In this document: positions 19,771-27,670 of the stretch, piece after piece
Numbering within the stretch: the stretch's first letter is position 1
Layout of the letters: each line of letters opens with the position of its first letter
NCBI RefSeq assembly: GCF_002924445.1
Contig: NZ_PIGG01000068.1
Location: 62,001 to 126,000, forward strand
Origin: Minwuia thermotolerans
Lineage (GTDB): Bacteria > Pseudomonadota > Alphaproteobacteria > Minwuiales > Minwuiaceae
Length of the DNA: 64,000 bases
Direction of reading: 5' to 3'
Position numbers and translations under genes: made by a program
Notes under the pieces: model-generated
What the model was told of the DNA's origin: nothing
Seen by the model: the letters and a program-made list of their open reading frames with translations, nothing else
The model's database searches: none

Positions 19771-20744
19771 GAACCAAGAGCCGTCTCGAGCTGACGCCAG
19801 CCGGCCTCGTCGGGCGGCAGGCCAAAGCGGAGCCAGTCGGGCGCGTAGCCGAAGGGGCGGACATGGACATGATGCGCGGCGAAGCGGGTCAGCCATCCGC
19901 CGGTGTCGCCGGACCTTGCGGTGACGAACAGGTCGGTGCCCCCGACGATTCCGAAGCCCGCCTCCTCCAGCAGGTTCCGGAACCGCGCCATCGCCGCCGC
20001 GAGATCACGCCGGGTTGCCTCGATCCAGGTGGTGTCGGCCAGGGCGGCGGCGCCCGCGAACAGTGCCGGGCCGGAGACCGCCCAGGGCCCCAGCGTGCGC
20101 GCCAGCCGCTCGGCGAGGTCTTCCGCCGCGACGGCGAAGCCGAGCCTGAGCCCGGCGAGGCCGAAGAATTTGCCGAAGGAACGGAGCACAATGACGTTCT
20201 CCGGCAGTTTCTCCGGACAGAGCGACAGCGCCGGCGTGACGTCGCAGAAGGATTCGTCGACCACCAGGAAGCCGACCTTGCCGGCGAGGTCCAGCAGCCG
20301 AGCCGGTTCCGTCCGCCGGCCGTCCGGGTTGTTGGGATTGACCAGCACGGCGGCGTCGGCGCCCACCAGGTCCGCCACTTCCGCGATGTCCCGCGGCGCC
20401 CGGCCGCTGTCGGCGAAGCGGCCCGCATGTTCGTTGTAGGTCGGCGCGAGAACGCGGACGTCGCCGCCTTCCGCCAGGGCCGGCATGAGCTGGATCAGTG
20501 CCTGCGCGCCGCCGGCAGGGACAATGTAGTTGCCGGAGTGGACGCCATAGGCCCCGCGCGCCGCAGCGATCAGCGTCTCGACATCGGCCCGTTCGGGCAA
20601 GGCCGTGAGAAAGCGCTGCGGGATCTCGGGCATTGGCCAGGGATTCGGGTTGATGCCGGTCGACAGGTCAAGCCAGTCGGCCCGGTCGCCGCCGAAGCGC
20701 GCCATCGCCGCCGCAAGGTCCCCGCCATGTTCCCGCCTGCCCAT
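19767..20744 (-). CDS. cobC: Threonine-phosphate decarboxylase
   Basis: A PLP enzyme of aminotransferase fold I that decarboxylates L-threonine O-3-phosphate to the aminopropanol phosphate used by CobD. The start at 20744 gives 325 residues beginning MGRREHGGDLAAAMARFG, the typical N-terminus. The motif WLDLSTGINPNPWP marks the family. NPNNPDGR lies by the cofactor site, and the PLP lysine sits in VVLRSFGKFFGLAGLRLG. It is translationally coupled to cobD. The gene diverges from the cbiX-cobM operon across a 267-bp structured region. Confidence 0.93.
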   Translation of the reverse strand: MGRREHGGDLAAAMARFGGDRADWLDLSTGINPNPWPMPEIPQRFLTALPERADVETLIAAARGAYGVHSGNYIVPAGGAQALIQLMPALAEGGDVRVLAPTYNEHAGRFADSGRAPRDIAEVADLVGADAAVLVNPNNPDGRRTEPARLLDLAGKVGFLVVDESFCDVTPALSLCPEKLPENVIVLRSFGKFFGLAGLRLGFAVAAEDLAERLARTLGPWAVSGPALFAGAAALADTTWIEATRRDLAAAMARFRNLLEEAGFGIVGGTDLFVTARSGDTGGWLTRFAAHHVHVRPFGYAPDWLRFGLPPDEAGWRQLETALGS

Positions 20745-20850
20745 GACTGTCTTGAAGCGCGCACGGCCGGTTCCGGTCAATGCGATATCTTCGACAATCG
20801 CCGCCGCCGCCCGGATTGCATTTGCCAGCACGGGGCCGGCTCCGTTATGA

Positions 20851-20962
20851 GGGGCGCTCGGATGGCGCCCCGGCAGGGGCTGGAAACGACTCCGGTGCGG
20901 TCGACCCAATCAGGGGGCCAAGTCCGGAACCGTCCAGCTTTCAGCTGGCCCCGTGAAACGGG
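20851..20962 (+). promoter_or_regulatory. Structured leader of the cbiX-cobM operon
   Basis: The cobC-cbiX divergent gap contains three strong hairpins on the + strand: 20851-20857 with 20865-20871 (7 bp), 20934-20939 with 20943-20948 (6 bp), and 20950-20954 with 20958-20962 (5 bp). Between them, GGAA, CCGGTG and AAGTCCGG recall pieces of the AdoCbl riboswitch core. The conserved CCCGCAACTG segment and the B12 box (GCCAGGAGACC-like) are absent. A regulatory leader is likely from context, but riboswitch identity is not shown. Confidence 0.35.
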
Positions 20963-21011
20963 CCGGTCCCCGCCCGTGGCGTCCGTGAACCGCGGGAAGG
21001 GGACGATTGCC

Positions 21012-22043
21012 ATGACCAGCACTCTGCCGGACAAGACCGGGATCATGATCTGCGGCCATGGCAGCCGCGATCAGCGCGCCGTCGACGAGTTCGCCCAGCT
21101 GTCCCATCGCCTGCGGGAGCGGTTTCCCGGCACCCCCGTGGACTATGGCTATCTGGAGTTCGCCACGCCGGTGATCCGTGACGGTCTGGACGCCTTGCGC
21201 GGACGCGGCGTCGAAAGGGTGCTGGCCGTGCCCGGCATGCTGTTCGCGGCCGGTCACGCCAAGAACGACATCCCGTCGGTCCTGAACACCTATGCCGCGC
21301 AGAACGGGCTGGAGATTGCCTATGGGCGGGAACTCGCGGTCGACCTGAAGATGCTGCAGGCTGCCGGCGACCGCGTGGCCGAAGCGCTGGCGGCGGCGGG
21401 CGGCGACGTCCCGCGCGAGGAGACGCTGCTGGTCGTGGTCGGCCGAGGCGCCTCCGATCCGGACGCCAACTCCAACGTCGCCAAGATGGCCCGGATGCTC
21501 TGGGAAGGCATGGGCTTCGGCTGGTGCGAGGTGGCCTATTCGGGCGTTACCTTCCCGCTGGTCGAACCGGCCCTGGAGCACGCCGTGAAGCTCGGCTATC
21601 GCCGGATCGTCGTCTTTCCGTATTTCCTGTTCACGGGCATCCTGGTGGAGCGGATCTACGGCTACACCGACCAGGTCGCGGCGTGCCATCCCGGCATCGA
21701 GTTCATCAAGGCGGGCTATCTCAACGACCATCCGAAGGTGATCGACACCTTCGTCGATCGTGTCCACGAGATCGTCGACGGCGCCAACCTCATGAACTGT
21801 CAGATGTGCAAGTACCGCGCGCAGGTGCTGGGTTTCGAGGCGGAGGTCGGCCTGCCGCAGGAAAGCCACCACCACCATGTCGAGGGAATCGGTTCCGGCG
21901 ACGGCGGCGGACATCACCACCACCACGAACACGACCATGATCATGGCCACGATCACGGCCATTCTCATGGCCATGGCCATCATCACCCCTATCCACATGC
22001 CGATCACCCGCTCGGGCCGCGCAGCATGAAGAAGACGGGGTGA
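21012..22043 (+). CDS. cbiX: Sirohydrochlorin cobaltochelatase CbiX with Fe-S and His-rich tail
   Basis: CbiX inserts cobalt into sirohydrochlorin. The ATG at 21012 gives 343 residues with two tandem chelatase halves: the first begins MICGHGSRDQRAVDEF, the second VVVGRGASDPDANSNVAKM. Near residue 258 comes MNCQMCKYR, a CxxC motif like the one that holds an Fe-S centre in the Rhodobacter-type enzyme. The C-terminus (about 278-335) is extremely His-rich, with alternating His-Asp and His-Gly, suited to storing or delivering cobalt. Its last codons overlap cobH by 4 bases (GTGA). CbiX implies early cobalt insertion. Confidence 0.92.
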   Translation: MTSTLPDKTGIMICGHGSRDQRAVDEFAQLSHRLRERFPGTPVDYGYLEFATPVIRDGLDALRGRGVERVLAVPGMLFAAGHAKNDIPSVLNTYAAQNGLEIAYGRELAVDLKMLQAAGDRVAEALAAAGGDVPREETLLVVVGRGASDPDANSNVAKMARMLWEGMGFGWCEVAYSGVTFPLVEPALEHAVKLGYRRIVVFPYFLFTGILVERIYGYTDQVAACHPGIEFIKAGYLNDHPKVIDTFVDRVHEIVDGANLMNCQMCKYRAQVLGFEAEVGLPQESHHHHVEGIGSGDGGGHHHHHEHDHDHGHDHGHSHGHGHHHPYPHADHPLGPRSMKKTG

Positions 22044-22684
22044 GCATCGTGGCGCTCGATTACGAGCGGGATCCGCAGGCGATCTACGACCGCTCCTTCG
22101 CCACCGTGGAGGCCGAGGCCGATCTCTCGGGGCTGCCGGCGGCGCTCTGGCCGGTCGCGGTGCGTCTGATCCACGCCTCTGGCATGGTCGAGATCGCGCC
22201 CGATATCGAGGGCTCCGATGACCTGGTGGAGCGGGCCACGGCGGCGCTCCGCCGCGGCGCGCCGGTGCTCTGCGATTGCGAGATGGTCCGCGCCGGCGTC
22301 ATTCGACGCCTGCTGCCGGCGGAGAACGAGGTGCTGACGTCGATCGCTGCGCCCGAAACCCCTGCGCGGGCGAAGGAAATCGCCAATACCCGCTCGGCTG
22401 CGGCGGTTGAGTTGTGGCGGCCCCGGCTCGATGGCGCAGTCGTCGCCATCGGTAACGCGCCGACGGCGCTGTTCCACCTGCTGGAACTTCTGGACGAAGG
22501 CTGGCCGCGGCCGGCCGCGATCCTGGGCTTTCCGGTCGGCTTCGTCGGCGCGGCCGAATCGAAGGCCGAGCTGGCGCGCCACTCCCGCTGTGTGCCGTTC
22601 CTGACGCTGCAGGGCAGGCGCGGCGGCAGCGCCATGGCCTCGGCGGCGGTCAACGCGCTCGCCATCCTGGCGGCGCGGCCATGA
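22040..22684 (+). CDS. cobH: Precorrin-8X methylmutase
   Basis: CobH/CbiC moves a methyl group from C11 to C12, giving hydrogenobyrinate or its cobalt form. The 214 residues begin at GTG 22040, overlapping the cbiX stop. Family features include SFATVEAEADLSGLP, RLIHASGMVEIAPDIEGSDD (containing the catalytic His), PVLCDCEMVRAGVIRRLLP and AILGFPVGFVGAAESKAELA. The next gene starts 4 bases before its end. Confidence 0.95.
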   Translation: MSIVALDYERDPQAIYDRSFATVEAEADLSGLPAALWPVAVRLIHASGMVEIAPDIEGSDDLVERATAALRRGAPVLCDCEMVRAGVIRRLLPAENEVLTSIAAPETPARAKEIANTRSAAAVELWRPRLDGAVVAIGNAPTALFHLLELLDEGWPRPAAILGFPVGFVGAAESKAELARHSRCVPFLTLQGRRGGSAMASAAVNALAILAARP

Positions 22685-23886
22685 CCGGGCCCTGGCTTTC
22701 CGTCGTCGGCGTCACCGAGGAAGGCGCGGCCGCGCTGCCGCCGTCGTCGCGACGCCTGGTCGATGATGCCGAGGTGCTGATCGGCGGCGAACGGCATCTG
22801 GCCATGTTCCCCGAGGACGGCCGCGAGCGCCTCACCTGGACCCGGCCGCTGAAGCATCTGGCCGAACGCATCGGCGAGTTTCGCGGCCGCCGCGTGGCCG
22901 TGCTGGCCACGGGCGATCCGCTCAACTTCGGCGTCGCCGCCAAGCTGCTTCGGCATGTGCCGATCGAGGAGATGGTGATCGCGCCGGCGCCGTCGGCCTT
23001 CAGCCTGATCGCGGCGCGCATGGGCTGGTCGCTGCCGGACGTCGAGTGCATCAGCCTGCATGGCCGCCCGGCCGACCGTTTCCGGGCCTGGCCCGCCCCG
23101 GGGCTCAGGATCATTGCGCTCTCGGGCGATGCGGAGACGCCGCCGCAGGTCGCGAAGATGCTGGCCGAGACGGGCTATGGCCAGAGCCGCATGACCGTCT
23201 TCGGACATGTCGGCGGGCCGAAGGAGAGCCGCAGCGAGGCGCTCGCCGCCGACTGGGGACCGGCGATCCCGGACCTCAACACCATGGCGGTCGAATGCGT
23301 GGCCGATCCGGGCCTCGCGCCCGTGCCGCGCACGCCGGGTCTCGCCGACGATCTGTTCCGTCACGACGGCAAGATGACCAAGCGGGAGGTCCGCGCGATC
23401 ACGCTGGCGAAGCTCGCGCCGCATCGGGATGCGTTGCTCTGGGACGTCGGCGCCGGCTGCGGCTCGGTCGCAATCGAATGGATGCGCGCCGCGCCGGAAG
23501 CGCGAGCGGTCGCGCTGGAGCCCGATGCCGGCCGCCGCGCCATGGCCGCGGACAACGCCATCGCGCTGGGCGTGCCCGAACTCGAACTGATCGACGGCCG
23601 CGCGCCTGCTGCGCTGGCGGGTCTGCCGCGGCCCGACGCGATATTCGTGGGCGGCGGGGTCTCGGACCCCGCAGTGATCCCGGCCTGCCGGGCGGCGCTG
23701 GCGGCGGGCGGGCGGATCGTGGCCAACGCGGTCACGCTGGAAGGGCAGGCCGAGCTGCAGCGGGCCTACCGCGATCATGGCGGCGAGCTGGTGCGCATCG
23801 CCGTCGAGCGCGCCGCGCCGGTCGGGACCATGACCGGCTGGCGGCCGGCCATGCCGGTCATGCAGTGGTCGGCGGTGAAACGGTGA
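22681..23886 (+). CDS. cobL: Precorrin-6Y C5,15-methyltransferase (decarboxylating)
   Basis: CobL is a natural fusion of CbiE and CbiT that methylates C5 and C15 of the corrin and removes the C12 acetate carboxyl group. Of 401 residues, about 1-200 are the CbiE-type tetrapyrrole methylase (start LSVVGVTEEGAAALP, middle AVLATGDPLNFGVAAKLL). About 215-401 are the CbiT-type Rossmann methyltransferase (MTKREVRAITLAKLAPH, LLWDVGAGCGSVAIEWMRA, FVGGGVSDPAVI). Both active regions are complete. It is linked by 4-base overlaps to cobH and cobI. Confidence 0.95.
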   Translation: MTGPWLSVVGVTEEGAAALPPSSRRLVDDAEVLIGGERHLAMFPEDGRERLTWTRPLKHLAERIGEFRGRRVAVLATGDPLNFGVAAKLLRHVPIEEMVIAPAPSAFSLIAARMGWSLPDVECISLHGRPADRFRAWPAPGLRIIALSGDAETPPQVAKMLAETGYGQSRMTVFGHVGGPKESRSEALAADWGPAIPDLNTMAVECVADPGLAPVPRTPGLADDLFRHDGKMTKREVRAITLAKLAPHRDALLWDVGAGCGSVAIEWMRAAPEARAVALEPDAGRRAMAADNAIALGVPELELIDGRAPAALAGLPRPDAIFVGGGVSDPAVIPACRAALAAGGRIVANAVTLEGQAELQRAYRDHGGELVRIAVERAAPVGTMTGWRPAMPVMQWSAVKR

Positions 23887-24581
23887 CGGGGCGGCTCTAC
23901 GGTGTCGGCGTCGGCCCGGGCGACCCGGACCTCATGACCTTCCGCGCGCACCATGTCATTGCCGCGTGCCGGGCAGTGGCCTTCATAGAGGCGGATGGCC
24001 GGCCCTCGCGGGCGCGCCGGACCGCCGATCCGGCGGTCCCCGTCGGCGTCGAGGAATTGCCCATTGCGCTGCCCATGCGGCCCGACCCGGAATTGGCGGG
24101 TGACGCCTATGACGCCGCGGCGGCGCGCATCGAATGCTGCCTGGCCCGGGAGATGGACGTTGCGGTGCTCTGCGAGGGCGATCCGCTGCTCTACGGCTCA
24201 TTCATCCAGCTCATGGAGCGGCTCGCCGGGCACTGCGAGATCGAGATCGTGCCGGGCTTGCCTTCGGTCGTGGCGGCGGCCGCCGCCGCGCGGCTGCCGC
24301 TGGTGCGCCGCGACGAGGTTCTGACGTTGATCCCTGCGACCCTGACCGAACCCGAACTGGCCGCACGGCTGGCGGTGGCGGACTGCGCCGCGATCCTCAA
24401 GACCGGCCGTCATCTGGACAAGGTGCGCCGCGCGCTGTCCGAAGCAGGCATGCTGGCGGACGCAGTGGCGGTGCTGGAGGCGTCGATGCCGGCCGAAAAG
24501 ATCGTCCCGCTGGCGGCGTGGACGGATGAGACCTTGCCGTATTTCGCATTGATCGTCGCGCACCGGAGCAGCCTGAAATGA
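23883..24581 (+). CDS. cobI: Precorrin-2 C20-methyltransferase
   Basis: CobI/CbiL adds the C20 methyl group to precorrin-2 or cobalt-sirohydrochlorin with SAM. The frame is open from 23046, but that part overlaps cobL. The GTG at 23883 overlaps the cobL stop by 4 bases and gives 232 residues starting with the glycine-rich motif GRLYGVGVGPGDPDLMTFRA. Other family motifs are VAVLCEGDPLLYGSF, EIVPGLPSVVAAAAA and AAILKTGRHLDKVRRAL. This is the first methylase of the operon, acting after the CbiX chelatase if cobalt enters early. Confidence 0.94.
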   Translation: MTGRLYGVGVGPGDPDLMTFRAHHVIAACRAVAFIEADGRPSRARRTADPAVPVGVEELPIALPMRPDPELAGDAYDAAAARIECCLAREMDVAVLCEGDPLLYGSFIQLMERLAGHCEIEIVPGLPSVVAAAAAARLPLVRRDEVLTLIPATLTEPELAARLAVADCAAILKTGRHLDKVRRALSEAGMLADAVAVLEASMPAEKIVPLAAWTDETLPYFALIVAHRSSLK

Positions 24582-26362
24582 CTCCTGCGATCATCGTTCT
24601 GGATGAGAAAGGCGCGGCTCTGGCCCGCCGGCTTGCGGCCCCGCTAGGGGCCGAGATCCACGGACTTGGGGCGCGCGTCAGTGAGACCGATCACAGGTTC
24701 GACCGCGTGGCCGAACACGTCGCTGCGCTCTTTCTCGCCGGCCGGCCCGTGATCGGAGTCTGTGCCGCCGGCATCCTGATCCGCGCCCTCGGGCCGCACC
24801 TCACGGACAAACGCGCGGAGCCGCCGGTGCTGGCCGTCTCCGGTGACGGGGCAAGCGTCGTCCCATTGCTTGGCGGTCACCGCGGCGCGAACGAACTGGC
24901 CCGGCGGATCGCCGAGTCGGTCGGAGGTCACGCGGCGCTGACCACGGCGGGGGAGGCGGCCTTCGGCCTGGCGCTGGACGCGCCGCCTGCGGGCTGGCGG
25001 CTGGCCAATCCGGCAAACGCGAAAAGCGTGATGGCGGCGCTGGTGGCCGGCGGCGGCGCGGCGACCGAGGGCGAACTGCCCTGGCCGGCCGACGCCATCC
25101 CCGCTGGCGATGACGTGCGGCTGATCGGGACCCACGCCCCGGCGGCCGGCGACGAGCGGACGCTGGTCTACCATCCGCAGGGGCATGTGATCGGCGTCGG
25201 CTGCGCCCGGGACTGCCCGCCAGAGGAACTGCGCGATCTGGTGGTGTCGGCCCTGGCAGTCGCGGAGGTCGCCTCGGGGGCGGCGGCCTGCATTGCCTCG
25301 ATCGACATCAAGGCCGACGAGTCGGCGATCCTGGCGCTGGCGGCCGAACTCGACCTGCCATTCCGGCTTTTCGACGCGGCCACGCTGGAGGCCGAGACGC
25401 CGCGCCTCGCCAACCCCTCCGACGTCGTGTTCGCCGAGGTCGGCTGTCACGGCGTTGCCGAGGCCGCGGCCCTGGCTGGCGCGGGACCCGAGGGTATTCT
25501 GGTGGTCGAGAAGCGGAAATCGGCGAACGCCACGGTCGCGGTCGCTCGTGCGCCGGCGGTGCTGGACGCCAACCGGATCGGCCGCGCGCCGGGCCGGCTC
25601 GACGTCGTGGGCATCGGGCCGGGGACGCCGGCCTGGCGCACGCCGGAGGCCGCCCGCCTGATCGCCGCCGCCGAGGAGATCGTCGGCTACGGCCTCTATC
25701 TTGACCTGATAGCCGACATTGCGCCGCGCGCCCGTATCACCGCCTTCCCTCTGGGCGAGGAGACGGCGCGCTGCGCTTGGGCCCTGGAACAGGCGGGGAA
25801 GGGCCGGCGGGTGGCGCTGGTCTCGTCGGGCGATGCCGGCATCTACGCCATGGCGGCGCTGGTGGAGGAACTGGTCGCCGAGGGGAAGGTCTCCGACGCC
25901 GCCCGCCGGGTTGCCGTCAATGTCAGCCCGGGCATCTCGGCGCTGCAGGCCGCGGCCGCCCGGATCGGCGCGCCGCTGGGCCATGACTTCTGCACCGTCT
26001 CCCTGTCGGACCTGCTGACGCCCTGGGAGACGATCCGCGCCCGCGTCGAGGCCGCCGCCGCCGGCGACTTCGTCGTCGCCTTCTACAATCCCGTCTCCCG
26101 CCGCCGCCGCCATCAGCTCGCCGAGGCGCGCGACATCCTGCTGATCCGCCGCCCGCCGGAAACGCCGGTTGTTCTGGCGACCGACCTGGGGCGTCCGGCG
26201 GAGGCTGTCCGCGTCACCACGCTGGGGGCGCTGAGCGTCGACGAGGTCGACATGCTGACCGTCGTGCTTGTCGGCTCGACGGCCAGCCGGACCTATCGCG
26301 CCGCCGGCCGGACGCGCGTCTACACACCGCGCGGCTACGCCGCCAAGGAGGAAAGCGCATGA
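24578..26362 (+). CDS. cobJ: Fused CbiG-type hydrolase and precorrin-3B C17-methyltransferase
   Basis: A 594-residue fusion. Residues 1-330 are CbiG-like: the N-terminal part has VIGVCAAGILIRALGPHL and PLLGGHRGANELARRIA, and the C-terminal CbiG/CobE part has VIGVGCARDCPPEELRDLV and FAEVGCHGVAEAAAL. Residues about 345-590 are the CobJ/CbiH methylase that drives ring contraction (VVGIGPGTPAWRTPEAARLI, VALVSSGDAGIYAMAALV, FVVAFYNPVSRRR). CbiG opens the delta-lactone of cobalt-precorrin-5A in the anaerobic route. Both parts look intact. It is coupled by 4-base overlaps to cobI and cobM. Confidence 0.93.
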   Translation: MTPAIIVLDEKGAALARRLAAPLGAEIHGLGARVSETDHRFDRVAEHVAALFLAGRPVIGVCAAGILIRALGPHLTDKRAEPPVLAVSGDGASVVPLLGGHRGANELARRIAESVGGHAALTTAGEAAFGLALDAPPAGWRLANPANAKSVMAALVAGGGAATEGELPWPADAIPAGDDVRLIGTHAPAAGDERTLVYHPQGHVIGVGCARDCPPEELRDLVVSALAVAEVASGAAACIASIDIKADESAILALAAELDLPFRLFDAATLEAETPRLANPSDVVFAEVGCHGVAEAAALAGAGPEGILVVEKRKSANATVAVARAPAVLDANRIGRAPGRLDVVGIGPGTPAWRTPEAARLIAAAEEIVGYGLYLDLIADIAPRARITAFPLGEETARCAWALEQAGKGRRVALVSSGDAGIYAMAALVEELVAEGKVSDAARRVAVNVSPGISALQAAAARIGAPLGHDFCTVSLSDLLTPWETIRARVEAAAAGDFVVAFYNPVSRRRRHQLAEARDILLIRRPPETPVVLATDLGRPAEAVRVTTLGALSVDEVDMLTVVLVGSTASRTYRAAGRTRVYTPRGYAAKEESA

Positions 26363-27120
26363 CCGTCTATTTCATCGGCGCCGGCCCCGGGGACCCTGAA
26401 CTCATCACCGTCAAGGGTCTGCGGCTGATTCGGTCCTGTCCCGTCTGCCTCTATGCCGGTTCGCTGGTGCCGGCGGCCGTGGTCGAGGCTGCGCCCGAGG
26501 GGGCGGCGGTGATGGACACTGCGCCCATGACACTGGACCGGATCGTCGCCGAGCTGCAGGCGGCCGATGAAAGGGGGCAGGACGTCGCCCGCGTGCATTC
26601 CGGCGACCCGTCGCTCTACGGCGCCATCGCCGAGCAGATTCGCCGTCTCGATGCACTCGGCATCGATTGGCAGGTGATTCCGGGGGTGCCGGCCTTTGCC
26701 GCCGCCGCCGCCGCCATCGGCAAGGAGCTGACGGTGCCGGAGATCGCCCAGACGGTGGTGCTGACCCGGACATCGATGAAGGCCTCGGCGATGCCGCCCG
26801 GCGAGGATCTGGACACCATCGGCCGCACCGGCGCGACGCTGGCCATCCATCTTTCGGTGCGCAATCTGCGCGAGGTCGAAGCGCGATTGACGCCGCATTA
26901 CGGCGCCGACTGCCCCGTCGTCGTCGCCTATCGCGTGGGCTGGCCGGATCAGCAGTTCATCCACGGCACCCTGGCCGATATCCGCGCCAGGGTACGGGCG
27001 GCCAAGATCACGCGCACGGCGCTGATCCTGGTCGGGCCGGCGCTCGCAGCCCACGGCTTCAGGGATTCCGCGCTCTACGACGCCAATCACGCCCACGTCC
27101 TCCGGACAGGCCGCGGCTGA
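26359..27120 (+). CDS. cobM: Precorrin-4 C11-methyltransferase
   Basis: CobM/CbiF methylates C11 of precorrin-4. The 253 residues match the family: VYFIGAGPGDPELITVKGLRL at the start, PVCLYAGSLVPAAVVEAAPEG, VARVHSGDPSLYGAIAEQI, VIPGVPAFAAAAAAIGKELT and IAQTVVLTRTSMKASAMPPGE. It is the last gene of a run in which every junction from cbiX onward is a 4-base stop/start overlap. No cobK/cbiJ, cobF or cbiD follows, so the pathway continues elsewhere in the genome. Confidence 0.96.
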   Translation: MTVYFIGAGPGDPELITVKGLRLIRSCPVCLYAGSLVPAAVVEAAPEGAAVMDTAPMTLDRIVAELQAADERGQDVARVHSGDPSLYGAIAEQIRRLDALGIDWQVIPGVPAFAAAAAAIGKELTVPEIAQTVVLTRTSMKASAMPPGEDLDTIGRTGATLAIHLSVRNLREVEARLTPHYGADCPVVVAYRVGWPDQQFIHGTLADIRARVRAAKITRTALILVGPALAAHGFRDSALYDANHAHVLRTGRG

Positions 27121-27173
27121 TCCGTTCAGGCGCCTCGGAGCGGGCTTGCGGCCTGCTCACAAAAATGTGTCTC

Positions 27174-27190
27174 TATATCGTTTCGATATA
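27174..27190. promoter_or_regulatory. Perfect 7-bp inverted repeat, operator-like
   Basis: TATATCG, three T bases, then CGATATA form a perfect dyad about 84 bases before the small lipoprotein gene, in the only AT-rich stretch of this intergenic region. The symmetry and position suggest a repressor-binding site. The regulator is not identifiable from the window. Confidence 0.4.
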
Positions 27191-27273
27191 TATTGATTTG
27201 CTATTTCAGCCACCCATATCGCGGTTATCGACGTATTAACCAGCGGGTTCGAAGGCCCGCGAGCGAGGGTAGA

Positions 27274-27486
27274 ATGAAGCGCATCGTTGCTGAACATCTG
27301 GGTCTGTGGCTGATCGCCGGCGTCATGTTCGCCGGTCTCGGCGTCGCTTCCGCCTGCGACGACACCGCGGGCACGGCCTCGGCGAAGGAGCGGGTCATGA
27401 CCCCGCGCGCCGCCCAGACCATGGTCCAGGACCCCACCGGCCAGTTCATCGGCTACCGGCCGGCGTTGGCCGTCGGCGCCATGTAG
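27274..27486 (+). CDS. Small exported or lipid-anchored protein
   Basis: A 70-residue protein of unknown function. The ATG at 27274 follows a GAGGG ribosome site; the frame upstream to 27193 crosses the operator-like palindrome and is unlikely to be translated. A hydrophobic segment (GLWLIAGVMFAGLGVASAC, residues about 10-28) ends in a lipobox-like ASAC. The short mature part is AKERVMTPRAAQTMVQDPTG. It stands alone, with its own operator-like dyad upstream and a strong terminator 55 bases downstream, supporting a real single-gene unit. Confidence 0.5.
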   Translation: MKRIVAEHLGLWLIAGVMFAGLGVASACDDTAGTASAKERVMTPRAAQTMVQDPTGQFIGYRPALAVGAM

Positions 27487-27541
27487 CCTGTTCCCGATCA
27501 CCGGTCCCCTGCCGGAACGCGATTGAATCCGTTCCGGAACT

Positions 27542-27588
27542 GGGCGGATGCCATCCCTCCCTCCGAACCCTGGCATCCGCCCTTTTTT
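27542..27588 (+). terminator. Rho-independent terminator after the small lipoprotein gene
   Basis: A perfect 12-bp stem (27542-27553 with 27571-27582) with a 17-nt loop is followed by six T residues (27583-27588). It lies 55 bases after the stop at 27486 and ends the transcript before the dehalogenase gene. Confidence 0.85.
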
Positions 27589-27670
27589 CCGACTGTCCGC
27601 CGCGGTTCGGCTTGACCTCCGGCGCAGGACGCACGAGTTGTCAGATCGCACACTCAGGAGGGACGAGATC

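Noticed and set aside
20745-21011. Canonical AdoCbl riboswitch
   Set aside because: The CCCGCAACTG core and final B12 box cannot be found on either strand, so only a weak structured-leader call is kept.
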